Shown in pieces: positions 1-7,374 of a stretch of DNA of 64,000 bases (position 1 is the stretch's first letter; every line of letters begins with the position of its first letter). Source of the stretch: Paenibacillus illinoisensis NBRC 15959 (GTDB taxonomy: Bacteria; Bacillota; Bacilli; Paenibacillales; Paenibacillaceae). Made by a program: the position numbers and the translations under genes. The notes beneath the pieces are model-generated. The model was not told the DNA's origin, did no database searches, and saw only the letters and a program-made list of their open reading frames with translations. The stretch covers positions 310,001-374,000 of the forward strand of contig NZ_BIME01000004.1 of NCBI RefSeq assembly GCF_004000925.1, given 5' to 3'.

Positions 1-159
1 CAGGCTAAAGTACAAACGGTATATCATCTGACTGTGGATCGGAAGACCAGTTTGCCGCTGCGGCTCTCTTCGGAAAGCCAGGTGACGTACCAAGATGCAA
101 GCAACAAAAGCACGAAAGAAGCTCTGGTCATGGATGTTAATTTTAAAACATATGATTAG
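1..159 (+). CDS. C-terminal end of an unidentified protein (cut by window edge)
   Basis: The first reading frame is open from base 1 and ends at a TAG, giving the last 52 residues. The segment is hydrophilic with alternating polar and hydrophobic residues (for example YHLTVDRKTSLPLRL), which suggests a beta-rich, probably secreted or lipoprotein-type domain. It is loosely reminiscent of the C-termini of Firmicute DUF6612/LolA-like lipoproteins, but that is only an impression. The start lies outside the window. Confidence 0.6.
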   Translation, partial: QAKVQTVYHLTVDRKTSLPLRLSSESQVTYQDASNKSTKEALVMDVNFKTYD

Positions 160-175
160 ACGTGGGGTCTGCCTG

Positions 176-204
176 CTGACGGGATTGCAGTAGCGTGCTA
201 CAAT
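176..204 (+). promoter_or_regulatory. Probable sigma-A promoter for the M29 aminopeptidase
   Basis: A -35-like CTGACG at 176-181 is followed after 17 bp by TACAAT at 199-204. The -10 is preceded by TG plus one base (TGCTACAAT), an extended -10. It lies 60 bp upstream of the aminopeptidase start. Confidence 0.55.
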
Positions 205-263
205 AGTATCGTAATTTACCGTTGTTCAATTTTTGAATGGCAGATGACAGGAGGATTTACGAG

Positions 264-1379
264 ATGAAAGACCCACGAATTCAGAAACTTGCAGCTAACC
301 TGGTTGGCTACTCTGTAGATGTACAGCCTGGCGAGAACGTGCTGGTTGAGATGATTGGATCGGAACGTGATCTGATCAACGCTATTATTGAAGAAGTAGG
401 CAAAAAAGGCGGCAATGTTTTTGTACAGCTGACCGACAAGACGGTACAACGTGCGATGTTGAAAAATGCTACAGAAGAGATGATGAAAACCTGGGCAGAA
501 ATTGACCTGAACCGCATGAAACAAATGGATTGCTACATTGGTATCCGTGCAGGCGAAAATGTGAACGACCTGTCCGACGTGCCGGAAGAAAAAATGAAAA
601 TGTATAACTCCCTGTATTCCCATCCGGTACATAGCGAGCAGCGGGTTAAACATACGAAATGGGTTGTGCTTCGTTACCCGAATGCCAGCATGGCGCAGCT
701 TGCGAATACCAGCACGGAAGCTTTCGAAGATTTCTATTTCGATGTGTGCAACCTGGATTATGCCAAAATGGACAAAGCACAGGATTCCCTGGCTAACCTG
801 ATGAACCGTACGGACAAAGTTCGTATTACAGGACCAGGAACAGATCTAAGCTTCTCCATTAAAGATATCGGTGCAGTGAAATGCTCTGGTCAAAAAAATA
901 TTCCTGATGGCGAAGTTTACAGTGCGCCTGTGCGTGATTCTGTAAATGGAACAATCAGTTATAATGCAGCAACCCTGTACAACGGGGTAACGTTTGAAAA
1001 CATCAAGTTCACCTTCAAGGATGGCAAGATCGTTGAAGCGACAAGTAACGATACAGAACGTCTGAATGAGATTCTGAACTCCGATGACGGTGCACGTCAT
1101 ATTGGTGAGTTCGCGATTGGCTTCAATCCGCATATTCTGCATCCAATGAAGGATATTCTGTTTGATGAGAAAATTGCAGGCAGTCTGCACTTTACTCCTG
1201 GGCAGGCATACGAAGAAACGGACAACGGAAATCGTTCCTCCATTCACTGGGATCTTGTGCTCATCCAGCGCCCAGACTACGGCGGCGGCGAAATTTATTT
1301 TGACGATGTGCTGATTCGCAAAGACGGCATCTTTGTGATTCCAGAGCTGGAATGCCTGAATCCAGACCAATTGAAGTAA
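264..1379 (+). CDS. Aminopeptidase, M29 (thermophilic aminopeptidase/AmpS-PepS) family
   Basis: This 371-aa cytoplasmic metallo-aminopeptidase would trim N-terminal residues from peptides. M29 enzymes bind two metal ions. Visible family signatures are the early PGENVLVEM segment, IPDGEVYSAP (Glu ligand region) near residue 210, GEFAIGFNPHI, and the C-terminal NRSSIHWD stretch that supplies His and Asp ligands. The ATG at 264 is chosen because AGGAGG lies just upstream at a good distance; an in-frame ATG at 237 has no such site. The protein is somewhat shorter than B. subtilis AmpS (about 410 aa) but appears complete. It is monocistronic with its own promoter. Confidence 0.9.
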   Translation: MKDPRIQKLAANLVGYSVDVQPGENVLVEMIGSERDLINAIIEEVGKKGGNVFVQLTDKTVQRAMLKNATEEMMKTWAEIDLNRMKQMDCYIGIRAGENVNDLSDVPEEKMKMYNSLYSHPVHSEQRVKHTKWVVLRYPNASMAQLANTSTEAFEDFYFDVCNLDYAKMDKAQDSLANLMNRTDKVRITGPGTDLSFSIKDIGAVKCSGQKNIPDGEVYSAPVRDSVNGTISYNAATLYNGVTFENIKFTFKDGKIVEATSNDTERLNEILNSDDGARHIGEFAIGFNPHILHPMKDILFDEKIAGSLHFTPGQAYEETDNGNRSSIHWDLVLIQRPDYGGGEIYFDDVLIRKDGIFVIPELECLNPDQLK

Positions 1380-1416
1380 CCGCGGGATTTTGCTGTTGCT
1401 AGGAAAGCGGATTCAC

Positions 1417-1449
1417 GGTATCATGTAGTGGTAATTAATAGATGATACC
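1417..1449. repeat. 8-bp inverted repeat upstream of the HPr-like gene
   Basis: GGTATCAT (1417-1424) and ATGATACC (1442-1449) are perfect inverted copies separated by 17 bp of AT-rich sequence. They end 26 bp before the HPr-like start. This could be an operator or an mRNA hairpin close to the ribosome binding site. Confidence 0.5.
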
Positions 1450-1475
1450 AAATGTGAAAAGACGGAGGGATTCCT

Positions 1476-1721
1476 ATGTCGAGTAATAACGCGGCTGTAG
1501 TGGAAATTGCTCAAACAGCAGGCAAGTTTACTTCTTCAATCGTGCTTCATTCGGAGAACAAGTATATTGATGTGAAAAGTATTCTCGGTTTGTTTACCAC
1601 GCTGATCAGCACACACAGCTATGAACTTCATGTTCATGGACCAGATGCAGACGAAGCAAAAGCAGCCATGTCAGAAGTATTTGCCAAACATGGCCTGAAT
1701 GTAAGCATCGCATCCGAGTAA
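1476..1721 (+). CDS. HPr-like protein lacking the phosphocarrier histidine region
   Basis: This 81-aa protein aligns with the PTS phosphocarrier HPr from about residue 9 onward. KSILGL at residues 34-39 corresponds to the Ser46 regulatory helix of HPr (KSIMGV), and the C-terminal beta/alpha half is also recognisable. The N-terminal strand with the phosphorylatable His15 loop (GIHARPA in HPr) is missing, and nothing in frame upstream restores it. It therefore cannot carry phosphate to sugars by the usual route. If functional it would be regulatory, as Crh is in B. subtilis, which keeps Ser46 but lacks His15. The start is supported by GGAGGG about 8 bp upstream. The gene stands alone and ends in a clear terminator. 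Confidence 0.8.
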   Translation: MSSNNAAVVEIAQTAGKFTSSIVLHSENKYIDVKSILGLFTTLISTHSYELHVHGPDADEAKAAMSEVFAKHGLNVSIASE

Positions 1722-1732
1722 TCATTCCAGGA

Positions 1733-1766
1733 AGCATCTCCGCCTGTATTGGCGGGGGTGCTTTTT
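1733..1766 (+). terminator. Rho-independent terminator after the HPr-like gene
   Basis: A 12-bp stem, AGCATCTCCGCC paired with GGCGGGGGTGCT, is followed by five T residues. Confidence 0.85.
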
Positions 1767-1864
1767 CGTATACACAAATGAACAGGTTCTTTGGGTCCGT
1801 TGCCGAGGAGTTAAAATACGTGCTGTCCAAGCCTTCGTTTTGAGTGGTTATTTTGGTCAGGTTC

Positions 1865-1893
1865 TTGTATTAGCTCCTGATTTCGTCTAATAT
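1865..1893 (+). promoter_or_regulatory. Probable sigma-A promoter of ylaN
   Basis: TTGTAT (1865-1870) and TAATAT (1888-1893) are separated by exactly 17 bp, about 50 bp upstream of the ylaN start. Confidence 0.65.
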
Positions 1894-1944
1894 TAGAGGT
1901 AGAACGTCTTTACGCGATTTTTGGGACATAGGGGGGAAAAATGC

Positions 1945-2238
1945 ATGACTTCATCTGATCTGCAGGACCAGCTGAACATGAAAGCGATCAGTCTTCTTCA
2001 AGAAGATGCAGATAAAATACAGAAGCTTATTGAAGTACAGATGGAGAATCTGGCTACCCGCTACTGCCCTCTCTATGAGGAAGTATTGGATACACAGATG
2101 TATGGGTTCTCCAAGGAAGTCGATTTTGCTGTTCGTGCAGGGCTTCTTCCTGAAGGTGCTGGTAAGCAGCTGGTAAGCGCGCTTGAGCGGAATCTGGCAA
2201 TTCTATATGAAGCTTTGAACAAAAAGAATGAGCAATAG
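1945..2238 (+). CDS. ylaN: YlaN family protein (DUF1507), iron-homeostasis modulator
   Basis: This 97-aa protein matches B. subtilis YlaN along its full length. The conserved CPLYEEVLDTQMYG block (residues 35-48) and the following VDFAVRAGL are diagnostic. YlaN is a small helical cytoplasmic protein, and recent work in B. subtilis reports that it binds iron and relieves repression by Fur. The ATG at 1945 follows a GGGGGG(A) ribosome site; an upstream in-frame TTG at 1921 lies before that site and is rejected. In B. subtilis ylaN directly precedes ftsW. Here ftsW is nearby but on the opposite strand, with two genes between them. Confidence 0.92.
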   Translation: MTSSDLQDQLNMKAISLLQEDADKIQKLIEVQMENLATRYCPLYEEVLDTQMYGFSKEVDFAVRAGLLPEGAGKQLVSALERNLAILYEALNKKNEQ

Positions 2239-2266
2239 CCTGCAATCGTGTGGGTCAGAATAGAAG

Positions 2267-2295
2267 GCATGCAGGATTTTTGCATGCTTTTTTTG
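2267..2295 (+). terminator. Terminator of ylaN
   Basis: The stem GCATGCA/TGCATGC (2267-2273 and 2281-2287) is followed by a run of seven T. Confidence 0.75.
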
Positions 2296-2344
2296 TATGT
2301 TTTAACGTGGTAAAAATATTGAGTGCGCAGCGTAAGCGACCATA

Positions 2345-2386
2345 AACAAAAGCAGTCTGGAAACGGGTTTCCGGACTGCTTTTGTT
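2345..2386. terminator. Bidirectional terminator between ylaN and cax
   Basis: AACAAAAGCAGTC...GACTGCTTTTGTT forms a roughly 20-bp stem with A-rich and T-rich ends. It can serve ylaN from the left and the antiporter gene, which reads leftward. Confidence 0.85.
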
Positions 2387-2424
2387 ATTCGTTATATATG
2401 TCTGAATTTATGTTGCTTCTAACG

Positions 2425-3495
2425 TTACACCAGGAAGAAGGATACACCCAGAATGATGTACACAACCAGCAGGAGCAATCCCTCATACCAGTTCGTTGAA
2501 CCATCCTGGGTAATCGACTTGGCGATAAATACGGATACTCCAATGGCAAGAAGCTCAATCGTTGTGAAGACGATATCCATGGTTCTGCCTGTAAAGTAAC
2601 TCACAAAAATCAGCACAGGTGCAACAAAAAGTGCGATTTGCAAGCTGCTTCCGACCGCAATCTCTACAGCGGCACCGATCTTGTTTTTCATGGCAAGCAT
2701 AATGGCTGCACTGTGTTCGGCCGCATTACCGATAATCGCAACCAAAAATGCACCAACGAACAGTTCGCTCAGACCAAACTCTTCGGTAAATACCTCGAGA
2801 GTACCCACGAGCCATTCACTGACAAAGGCTACCATAACTGTGGCGATAACCAGGTATAGAATCGATTTTTTCTTGGACCACGCCGGCGCATGTTCATGCG
2901 GCAATTCTTCGTCTTCATCGACAGTGACATCTGCGAGATAGTTCTTGTGTGTTATCATCGAGAATAAGAGCCAAGCGATATAGGCAATAATCAACAGCCC
3001 TGCGACAATCAGGCTAAGCGTATCTGTGTCCTTTTGAGTAATCGAATGGGTGTTGAGAAAAACAGCTGGAATGAACAGGGCAATGATTGCCACAATCATC
3101 AGGGAGCCGTTTAGTCCCGCAAGGGAGACGTTGTAATTTTGAATTTTGAACTTGAGTCCTCCGGCAAAGATGCTAAGCCCCAGCACCAGCAGCAGGTTTC
3201 CGATAATGGAACCGGTGAGGCTGGCTTTTACCATGTCAAATAGTCCTTCTTTGACCAGAAAAATGGCGATGATCAATTCGGCAGCGTTACCGAACGTTGC
3301 ATTCAAGAATCCGCCAAGCCGCTGTCCCGCATAATGCGCAACATTTTCGGTGGCTTTCCCTAAAAAACCGGCCACAAAAATAACCGAAATGGCTGAAATC
3401 ACAAACTGCAGGATCGGATTCCAATGCAGATAGTGGGCGATGGCGCTGAGGGCAAAGAAGACAATCAGCAAAATGGATGAAATCCGGTTTCTCAC
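2425..3495 (-). CDS. cax: Ca2+/H+ antiporter, CaCA/CAX family
   Basis: This 356-aa integral membrane protein with about 11 hydrophobic segments exchanges cytosolic calcium for protons. The two inverted half-repeats each carry the CAX ion-binding signature: GNAAEL near residue 70 and GNAAEH near residue 255. The two halves are joined by an acidic loop rich in D and E (around residues 195-205). The GTG at 3495 is chosen because GAGGTG lies 6 bp before it; a GTG three codons upstream overlaps that ribosome site. Size and architecture match B. subtilis YfkE (ChaA). It is a single-gene unit bounded by a strong bidirectional terminator. Confidence 0.9.
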   Translation of the reverse strand: MRNRISSILLIVFFALSAIAHYLHWNPILQFVISAISVIFVAGFLGKATENVAHYAGQRLGGFLNATFGNAAELIIAIFLVKEGLFDMVKASLTGSIIGNLLLVLGLSIFAGGLKFKIQNYNVSLAGLNGSLMIVAIIALFIPAVFLNTHSITQKDTDTLSLIVAGLLIIAYIAWLLFSMITHKNYLADVTVDEDEELPHEHAPAWSKKKSILYLVIATVMVAFVSEWLVGTLEVFTEEFGLSELFVGAFLVAIIGNAAEHSAAIMLAMKNKIGAAVEIAVGSSLQIALFVAPVLIFVSYFTGRTMDIVFTTIELLAIGVSVFIAKSITQDGSTNWYEGLLLLVVYIILGVSFFLV

Positions 3496-3675
3496 AACAA
3501 ACACCTCGGTTAAAATTATTTTGTTTTAAATGACAATGAAAGCCTTATGAGATTATTTTCATATTTCAATATAACCAAATGGTGGTAGGTTGTAAACGCA
3601 TGTTTTCGAGTTTAATTTGCTTTTTGGGGTGGAAAGGATTTAAAATACGAGTAACGAAGTGAAGGAGGATGTGGC

Positions 3676-4038
3676 ATGGCAGAACAACTTCAACTAGAAG
3701 GCGGTAACATCCGGATTGCCGATGACGTGGTGGCGAAAATTGCCGGAATGGCTGCGATGGAGACACCCGGGATTGCCGCAATGTCTGGAGGATTGTCAGA
3801 GGGCTGGGCCAAACGTCTCAGCGGTAAAAACGTACAGAAAGGCGTAGGCGTTGAGGTCGGCCAACTGGAAGCAGCCATTGACCTGCGCATCATCGTCCTG
3901 TACGAGACACCGATTCATGAAGTATCCCGTATGCTTCAGCAGAATGTGAGAGAAGCGGTAGAGACCATGACCGGATTGCGCGTTGTCGAAGTGAACGTGA
4001 AGGTAGAAGGCGTATCCTTCAAAGGCGACGACCTGTAA
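3676..4038 (+). CDS. Asp23/Gls24 family envelope stress protein
   Basis: This 120-aa protein has the typical small alpha/beta Asp23 fold: the N-terminal GNIRIADDVVAKIAGMAAMETPGI motif region, a central DLRIIVLYETPI strand, and the C-terminal VVEVNVKVEGVSF strand. Asp23 proteins lie at the cytoplasmic side of the membrane and respond to alkaline or envelope stress. There is no transmembrane segment, so a partner would anchor it. AAGGAGG precedes the ATG at good spacing. In B. subtilis the comparable gene yloU sits between rpmB and yloV; that slot is empty here (see 51319-51747), so this may be the relocated counterpart. Confidence 0.88.
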   Translation: MAEQLQLEGGNIRIADDVVAKIAGMAAMETPGIAAMSGGLSEGWAKRLSGKNVQKGVGVEVGQLEAAIDLRIIVLYETPIHEVSRMLQQNVREAVETMTGLRVVEVNVKVEGVSFKGDDL

Positions 4039-4102
4039 GGTATTAACCTCCAATTTAACTGGAGCAGATGAACGTTGATGTTCTTTGAGCTCCAGTTAAC
4101 CC

Positions 4103-4142
4103 AAAAAAGACTTCACATCCCGAGGATGCGAAGTCTTTTTTT
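4103..4142. terminator. Bidirectional terminator between asp23 and ftsW
   Basis: AAAAAAGACTTC...GAAGTCTTTTTT is a stem with A and T tracts on both sides, between convergent genes. A second inverted repeat (TAACTGGAG/CTCCAGTTA) lies just to the left at 4059-4099. Confidence 0.85.
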
Positions 4143-4157
4143 ATTCCGGTACACCTG

Positions 4158-5453
4158 TTAACGAATGCGCCGAATGGATTTGGAATCCCGTGAACGAAGA
4201 GCGGGAGAAGTACGTGTTTGCGTTTGTACCGTTACGGATTTGGTTCTCTCTTCCTTAATGACGTCCTGGTTGTTCGTACGCGAGATACTGAGCAGAATAC
4301 CCATGGCCACCATCATCACAAAGAGTGACGTACCTCCATAACTGATAAACGGAAGGGTAACCCCTGTCACCGGTATGGTCTGGGTCACGCCTCCGATATT
4401 GATGAACGCCTGAATGGCGATCAATCCCATGATTCCGATACCTACCAGCGTTCCGAACGGGTCAGGACAGCGCAACGAGACGATAATGCCTCGCCAGATA
4501 AAGTACAGATAAACCAAAAGGAATAGCGTACTCCCCAGGAAACCAAGCTCTTCCCCAATAACAGAGAAAATGAAGTCATTATACGCGTTTGGCAGATAAT
4601 GAAGCTTCATCGTACCTTGTCCAATACCCGAACCGGTCATGCCGCCGTCACCGATGGCCACAAGGGAGCGAAAAAGGTTAAGACTTCCTCCACTAGTGTC
4701 GGATAACGGATCAAGGAATGCCTGAATACGCCCGATCTTGTAGTTCTGCTCGGCTGAGGCGGCAGTAGTACTGTCTACAGTGTCTGAAGGAGACATGGAG
4801 GAGAAGAGGGCATTCGCGCCGAGTGCGAGTGCCCCTCCCAGTACAACTAGCAGGATCGAACCCATAATATGCTTCATGCTTGCTCCGCCTGCATAGATGA
4901 CGAGACCACAGGTGGAAACCAGAATGAAGCAGGTACCGAAGTCCGGCTGCAGCATAATCAATCCTGCAATGAATCCGACAATGACTAGGACCGGAATATA
5001 ACCTGTCTTGAGGTCCCGGAAGCGTTCGCCTTTTTTGGTGATCAGTGCAGAAAGGTATAGGATTATGGCAATTTTGGCGAACTCCGCAGGCTGAAGACTA
5101 AAGCCAAAGATGCGGATCCAGCTTCGTGCACCGTTCAACATTGCGCCTGTAACAAGTACGAGCACCAGCAATACCGTGGTGAACAGGAAAAAAGGCGCAT
5201 AAAGCTTCTTGTATTTATTAAAACGAATGTTCATGGCAAAGAACATACCAACTAAACCGATAACCGCCCACATAAGTTGTTTTTTCGTGAAGTATAGGGG
5301 ATCATTGTTAAAGCTACTGTTTGCAATTGCAATACTGGAACTGGAGCTGAATACCATCAGCAGTCCAAAGCCCACTAACAATAAAGTGAGGATTAGCAGT
5401 TGGAAATCCGGCGTGCCTCTCTTCGTTTTCGTTTGGGCCGATTGTTGTTTCAT
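4158..5453 (-). CDS. ftsW: Cell division peptidoglycan polymerase FtsW (SEDS family)
   Basis: This 431-aa polytopic membrane protein has about ten hydrophobic helices. SEDS proteins are lipid II glycosyltransferases working with a class B PBP; FtsW acts at the division septum. Visible motifs include NGARSWI in the extracellular region, LQPAEFAKIA, QPDFGT, the large extracellular loop around residues 205-255, and GEELGF followed by GGTSLF near the C-terminus. The C-terminal tail is basic (RSRDSKSIRRIR). The start lies 13 bp after the stop of the yugN-like gene with only a weak ribosome site, suggesting coupling. Proximity to ylaN, as in B. subtilis ylaN-ftsW, favours FtsW over RodA or SpoVE. 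Confidence 0.9.
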   Translation of the reverse strand: MKQQSAQTKTKRGTPDFQLLILTLLLVGFGLLMVFSSSSSIAIANSSFNNDPLYFTKKQLMWAVIGLVGMFFAMNIRFNKYKKLYAPFFLFTTVLLVLVLVTGAMLNGARSWIRIFGFSLQPAEFAKIAIILYLSALITKKGERFRDLKTGYIPVLVIVGFIAGLIMLQPDFGTCFILVSTCGLVIYAGGASMKHIMGSILLVVLGGALALGANALFSSMSPSDTVDSTTAASAEQNYKIGRIQAFLDPLSDTSGGSLNLFRSLVAIGDGGMTGSGIGQGTMKLHYLPNAYNDFIFSVIGEELGFLGSTLFLLVYLYFIWRGIIVSLRCPDPFGTLVGIGIMGLIAIQAFINIGGVTQTIPVTGVTLPFISYGGTSLFVMMVAMGILLSISRTNNQDVIKEERTKSVTVQTQTRTSPALRSRDSKSIRRIR

Positions 5454-5466
5454 GATTTGGCCCAGC

Positions 5467-5814
5467 CTATGCTTCCAGCAGTTCTTTGAGCTGCTGCAAT
5501 TTTTGGGCGGCCAGCTTCACGACTGGTTGCGGAACGGTAGAGTTGTAATCGAGACCGTGCGGAAAGGTTGCTTTACCAAGATAAACAGCCTCGACAGAGA
5601 GCACGGTATCTGGTTTTTCAAGTTTGCCATCTACCACACGGGTATTAATACGTACAAAGTATTCTGAGTTGGTGTTGTCATCTTCGATTTTGTAGTCATA
5701 TGTAGCACGGTAATACTCCCATTGCCACCGGACAAATCCGACTTTCTCGGCGCTCTCATCCAGGTATGCCAAGTCGCTTTTCAAGCCATCCAAGCCTGTA
5801 TTCTCAAAAATCAT
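5467..5814 (-). CDS. YugN-like family protein
   Basis: This 115-aa protein begins MIFENTGLDG and carries the YugN pattern throughout: a central WEYYRATYDYKIED segment, then FVRINTRVVDG, and a C-terminal KATFPHGLDYN block followed by a Leu/Gln-rich helix. Function is unknown in the family. The ATG at 5814 is chosen over an in-frame upstream start at 6126 because GAGGAGGA lies about 9 bp before it, and because the longer form would overlap the divergent amidohydrolase and has no family similarity upstream. It probably shares a transcript with ftsW downstream. Confidence 0.85.
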   Translation of the reverse strand: MIFENTGLDGLKSDLAYLDESAEKVGFVRWQWEYYRATYDYKIEDDNTNSEYFVRINTRVVDGKLEKPDTVLSVEAVYLGKATFPHGLDYNSTVPQPVVKLAAQKLQQLKELLEA

Positions 5815-6023
5815 AAGCGTCTGATCCTCCTCATAGCTTCCGAGTATAATTCTCGTGCATTTCTCTAGTTCATGATAGTATGTTTCCCCTTCCCGTGCAA
5901 GCTTTCCGAAGGCGTTTCGTATCGGTTTTCTTCCAATTCTGCTACAATATACAGCAATAGGTTTGAAGAGGATGGTTCGGACTTGATGAAAGTTCCGTTC
6001 AAGATCGAAAGGATGGGGAGAAA

Positions 6024-7196
6024 ATGACAAATAATATATGGTGGGACGATCTGCAAATCCATATGGTGGAATGGCGGCGTCATCTTCATCGCAATCCCGA
6101 GGTTTCCTTTCATGAGGAAAAGACATCTTCTTTTGTAGCGGATATGCTGGAGAGCTTTGGCGTTGAAGTGAAGCGTCATGTAGGTGGTCATGGTGTAATT
6201 GGTACGATTCGGGGGTACAAGCCCGGTCCAGTCGTCATGCTTCGGGCTGATATGGATGCACTGCCCATCCAGGATGAGAAGGACGTAGAGTATGCCTCAC
6301 AGAAGGCAGGAGCAATGCATGCCTGCGGTCATGACGGTCATGTTTCCATTTTACTTGGAACGGCATTGTATTTCAGCAAGTACAAGGCTGATATCCAAGG
6401 CGAGATTCGCTTTTTGTTTCAGCCTGCGGAAGAACTGCTTCCTGGCGGGGCTGTGAAAGTCATTGCGGATGGTGCGCTTGAAGGCGTGGATGTCATCTAT
6501 GGCATCCATCTGTGGACTCCTCTTCCGGTCGGAGTGGCAGCGAGCAAAGAAGGACCGCTGATGGCGGCTGCTGACGACTTTTACATTGAGATCAAAGGAA
6601 AGGGCGGGCATGGTGGCATGCCGCAGTCGACCGTGGACAGTCTGGTTGCAGGCTCCGCACTTGTCATGCAGCTGCAGACGGTGGTCAGCCGTTCCGTGGA
6701 TCCGCTCCGACCTGCGGTGCTGACGATTGGTACAATGCAGGCAGGATCTGCCCAGAATGTCATTGCCGAGTCCTGCAAAATGAGCGGAACAGTCCGGACG
6801 TTTGACGAAGAAACGCGAGCAGAAATGAAGGAACGTGTGCATCGCATCGTTTCCCAAACAGGTGGTGCCTATGGGGCACAGACGGAAGTGAACTACATCA
6901 TGGGTTATCCGCCTGTAGTCAATGATAAGCAAGAAACGGACCGCTTCTTCCGCAAAGCCGTTCAGGTGTTCGGAGATGAACAAGTGCACACGTCTCCGAT
7001 GCTGATGCCAGCAGAAGATTTCGCTTATTATTTGCAGAAGGTTCCAGGCTGCTTCATGTTTGTCGGGGCAGGGAATCCGGACAAAGACGCCATCTATCCG
7101 CATCATCATCCAAAGTTTGATTTTGATGAAGATGCCATGCAGCATGCAGTTAAGCTCTTTATTGCCATGGCTACCGATTACATGGGTGGTAAATAG
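6024..7196 (+). CDS. M20 family amidohydrolase (hippurate/N-acyl amino acid hydrolase type)
   Basis: This 390-aa zinc hydrolase cleaves N-acyl or aminoacyl amide bonds. Typical M20D motifs are RRHLHRNPEVSFHE near residue 18, LRADMDALP near 72, HACGHDGH near 98 (metal ligands), PAEE near 137 and the dimerisation-domain GKGGHGGMPQ near 190. A late PAEDFAYY and HHHPKFD supply further active-site residues. GGGGAG precedes the ATG. The exact acyl substrate cannot be read from sequence; relatives include YxeP, HipO and N-acetyl-diaminopimelate deacetylase. It diverges from the yugN-like gene. Confidence 0.9.
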   Translation: MTNNIWWDDLQIHMVEWRRHLHRNPEVSFHEEKTSSFVADMLESFGVEVKRHVGGHGVIGTIRGYKPGPVVMLRADMDALPIQDEKDVEYASQKAGAMHACGHDGHVSILLGTALYFSKYKADIQGEIRFLFQPAEELLPGGAVKVIADGALEGVDVIYGIHLWTPLPVGVAASKEGPLMAAADDFYIEIKGKGGHGGMPQSTVDSLVAGSALVMQLQTVVSRSVDPLRPAVLTIGTMQAGSAQNVIAESCKMSGTVRTFDEETRAEMKERVHRIVSQTGGAYGAQTEVNYIMGYPPVVNDKQETDRFFRKAVQVFGDEQVHTSPMLMPAEDFAYYLQKVPGCFMFVGAGNPDKDAIYPHHHPKFDFDEDAMQHAVKLFIAMATDYMGGK

Positions 7197-7214
7197 AATG
7201 TTTTGGGTATAGTT

Positions 7215-7251
7215 GGGCATCCTACTCATAGAAGTAGGGTGCTCTTTTTTT
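7215..7251 (+). terminator. Terminator of the amidohydrolase gene
   Basis: Stem GCATCCTACT/AGTAGGGTGC (7217-7226 and 7233-7242) followed by a T tract. Confidence 0.8.
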
Positions 7252-7374
7252 GCAAAATTACCGGGTAGGTGTCGGTTGTAAAGGTTCATTTCTGGGTGTG
7301 CCGGAACTGAACTTTTTGTCATGAGCATCTATTTTGGAGCACAACGTAATCGGTACCGGATCGGAGGAGCAGAT

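Noticed and set aside
5815-6126. Longer 219-aa start for the YugN-like protein.
   Set aside because: The extra 104 residues overlap the divergent amidohydrolase, have no family similarity and lack a ribosome site, whereas the ATG at 5814 has a strong one.
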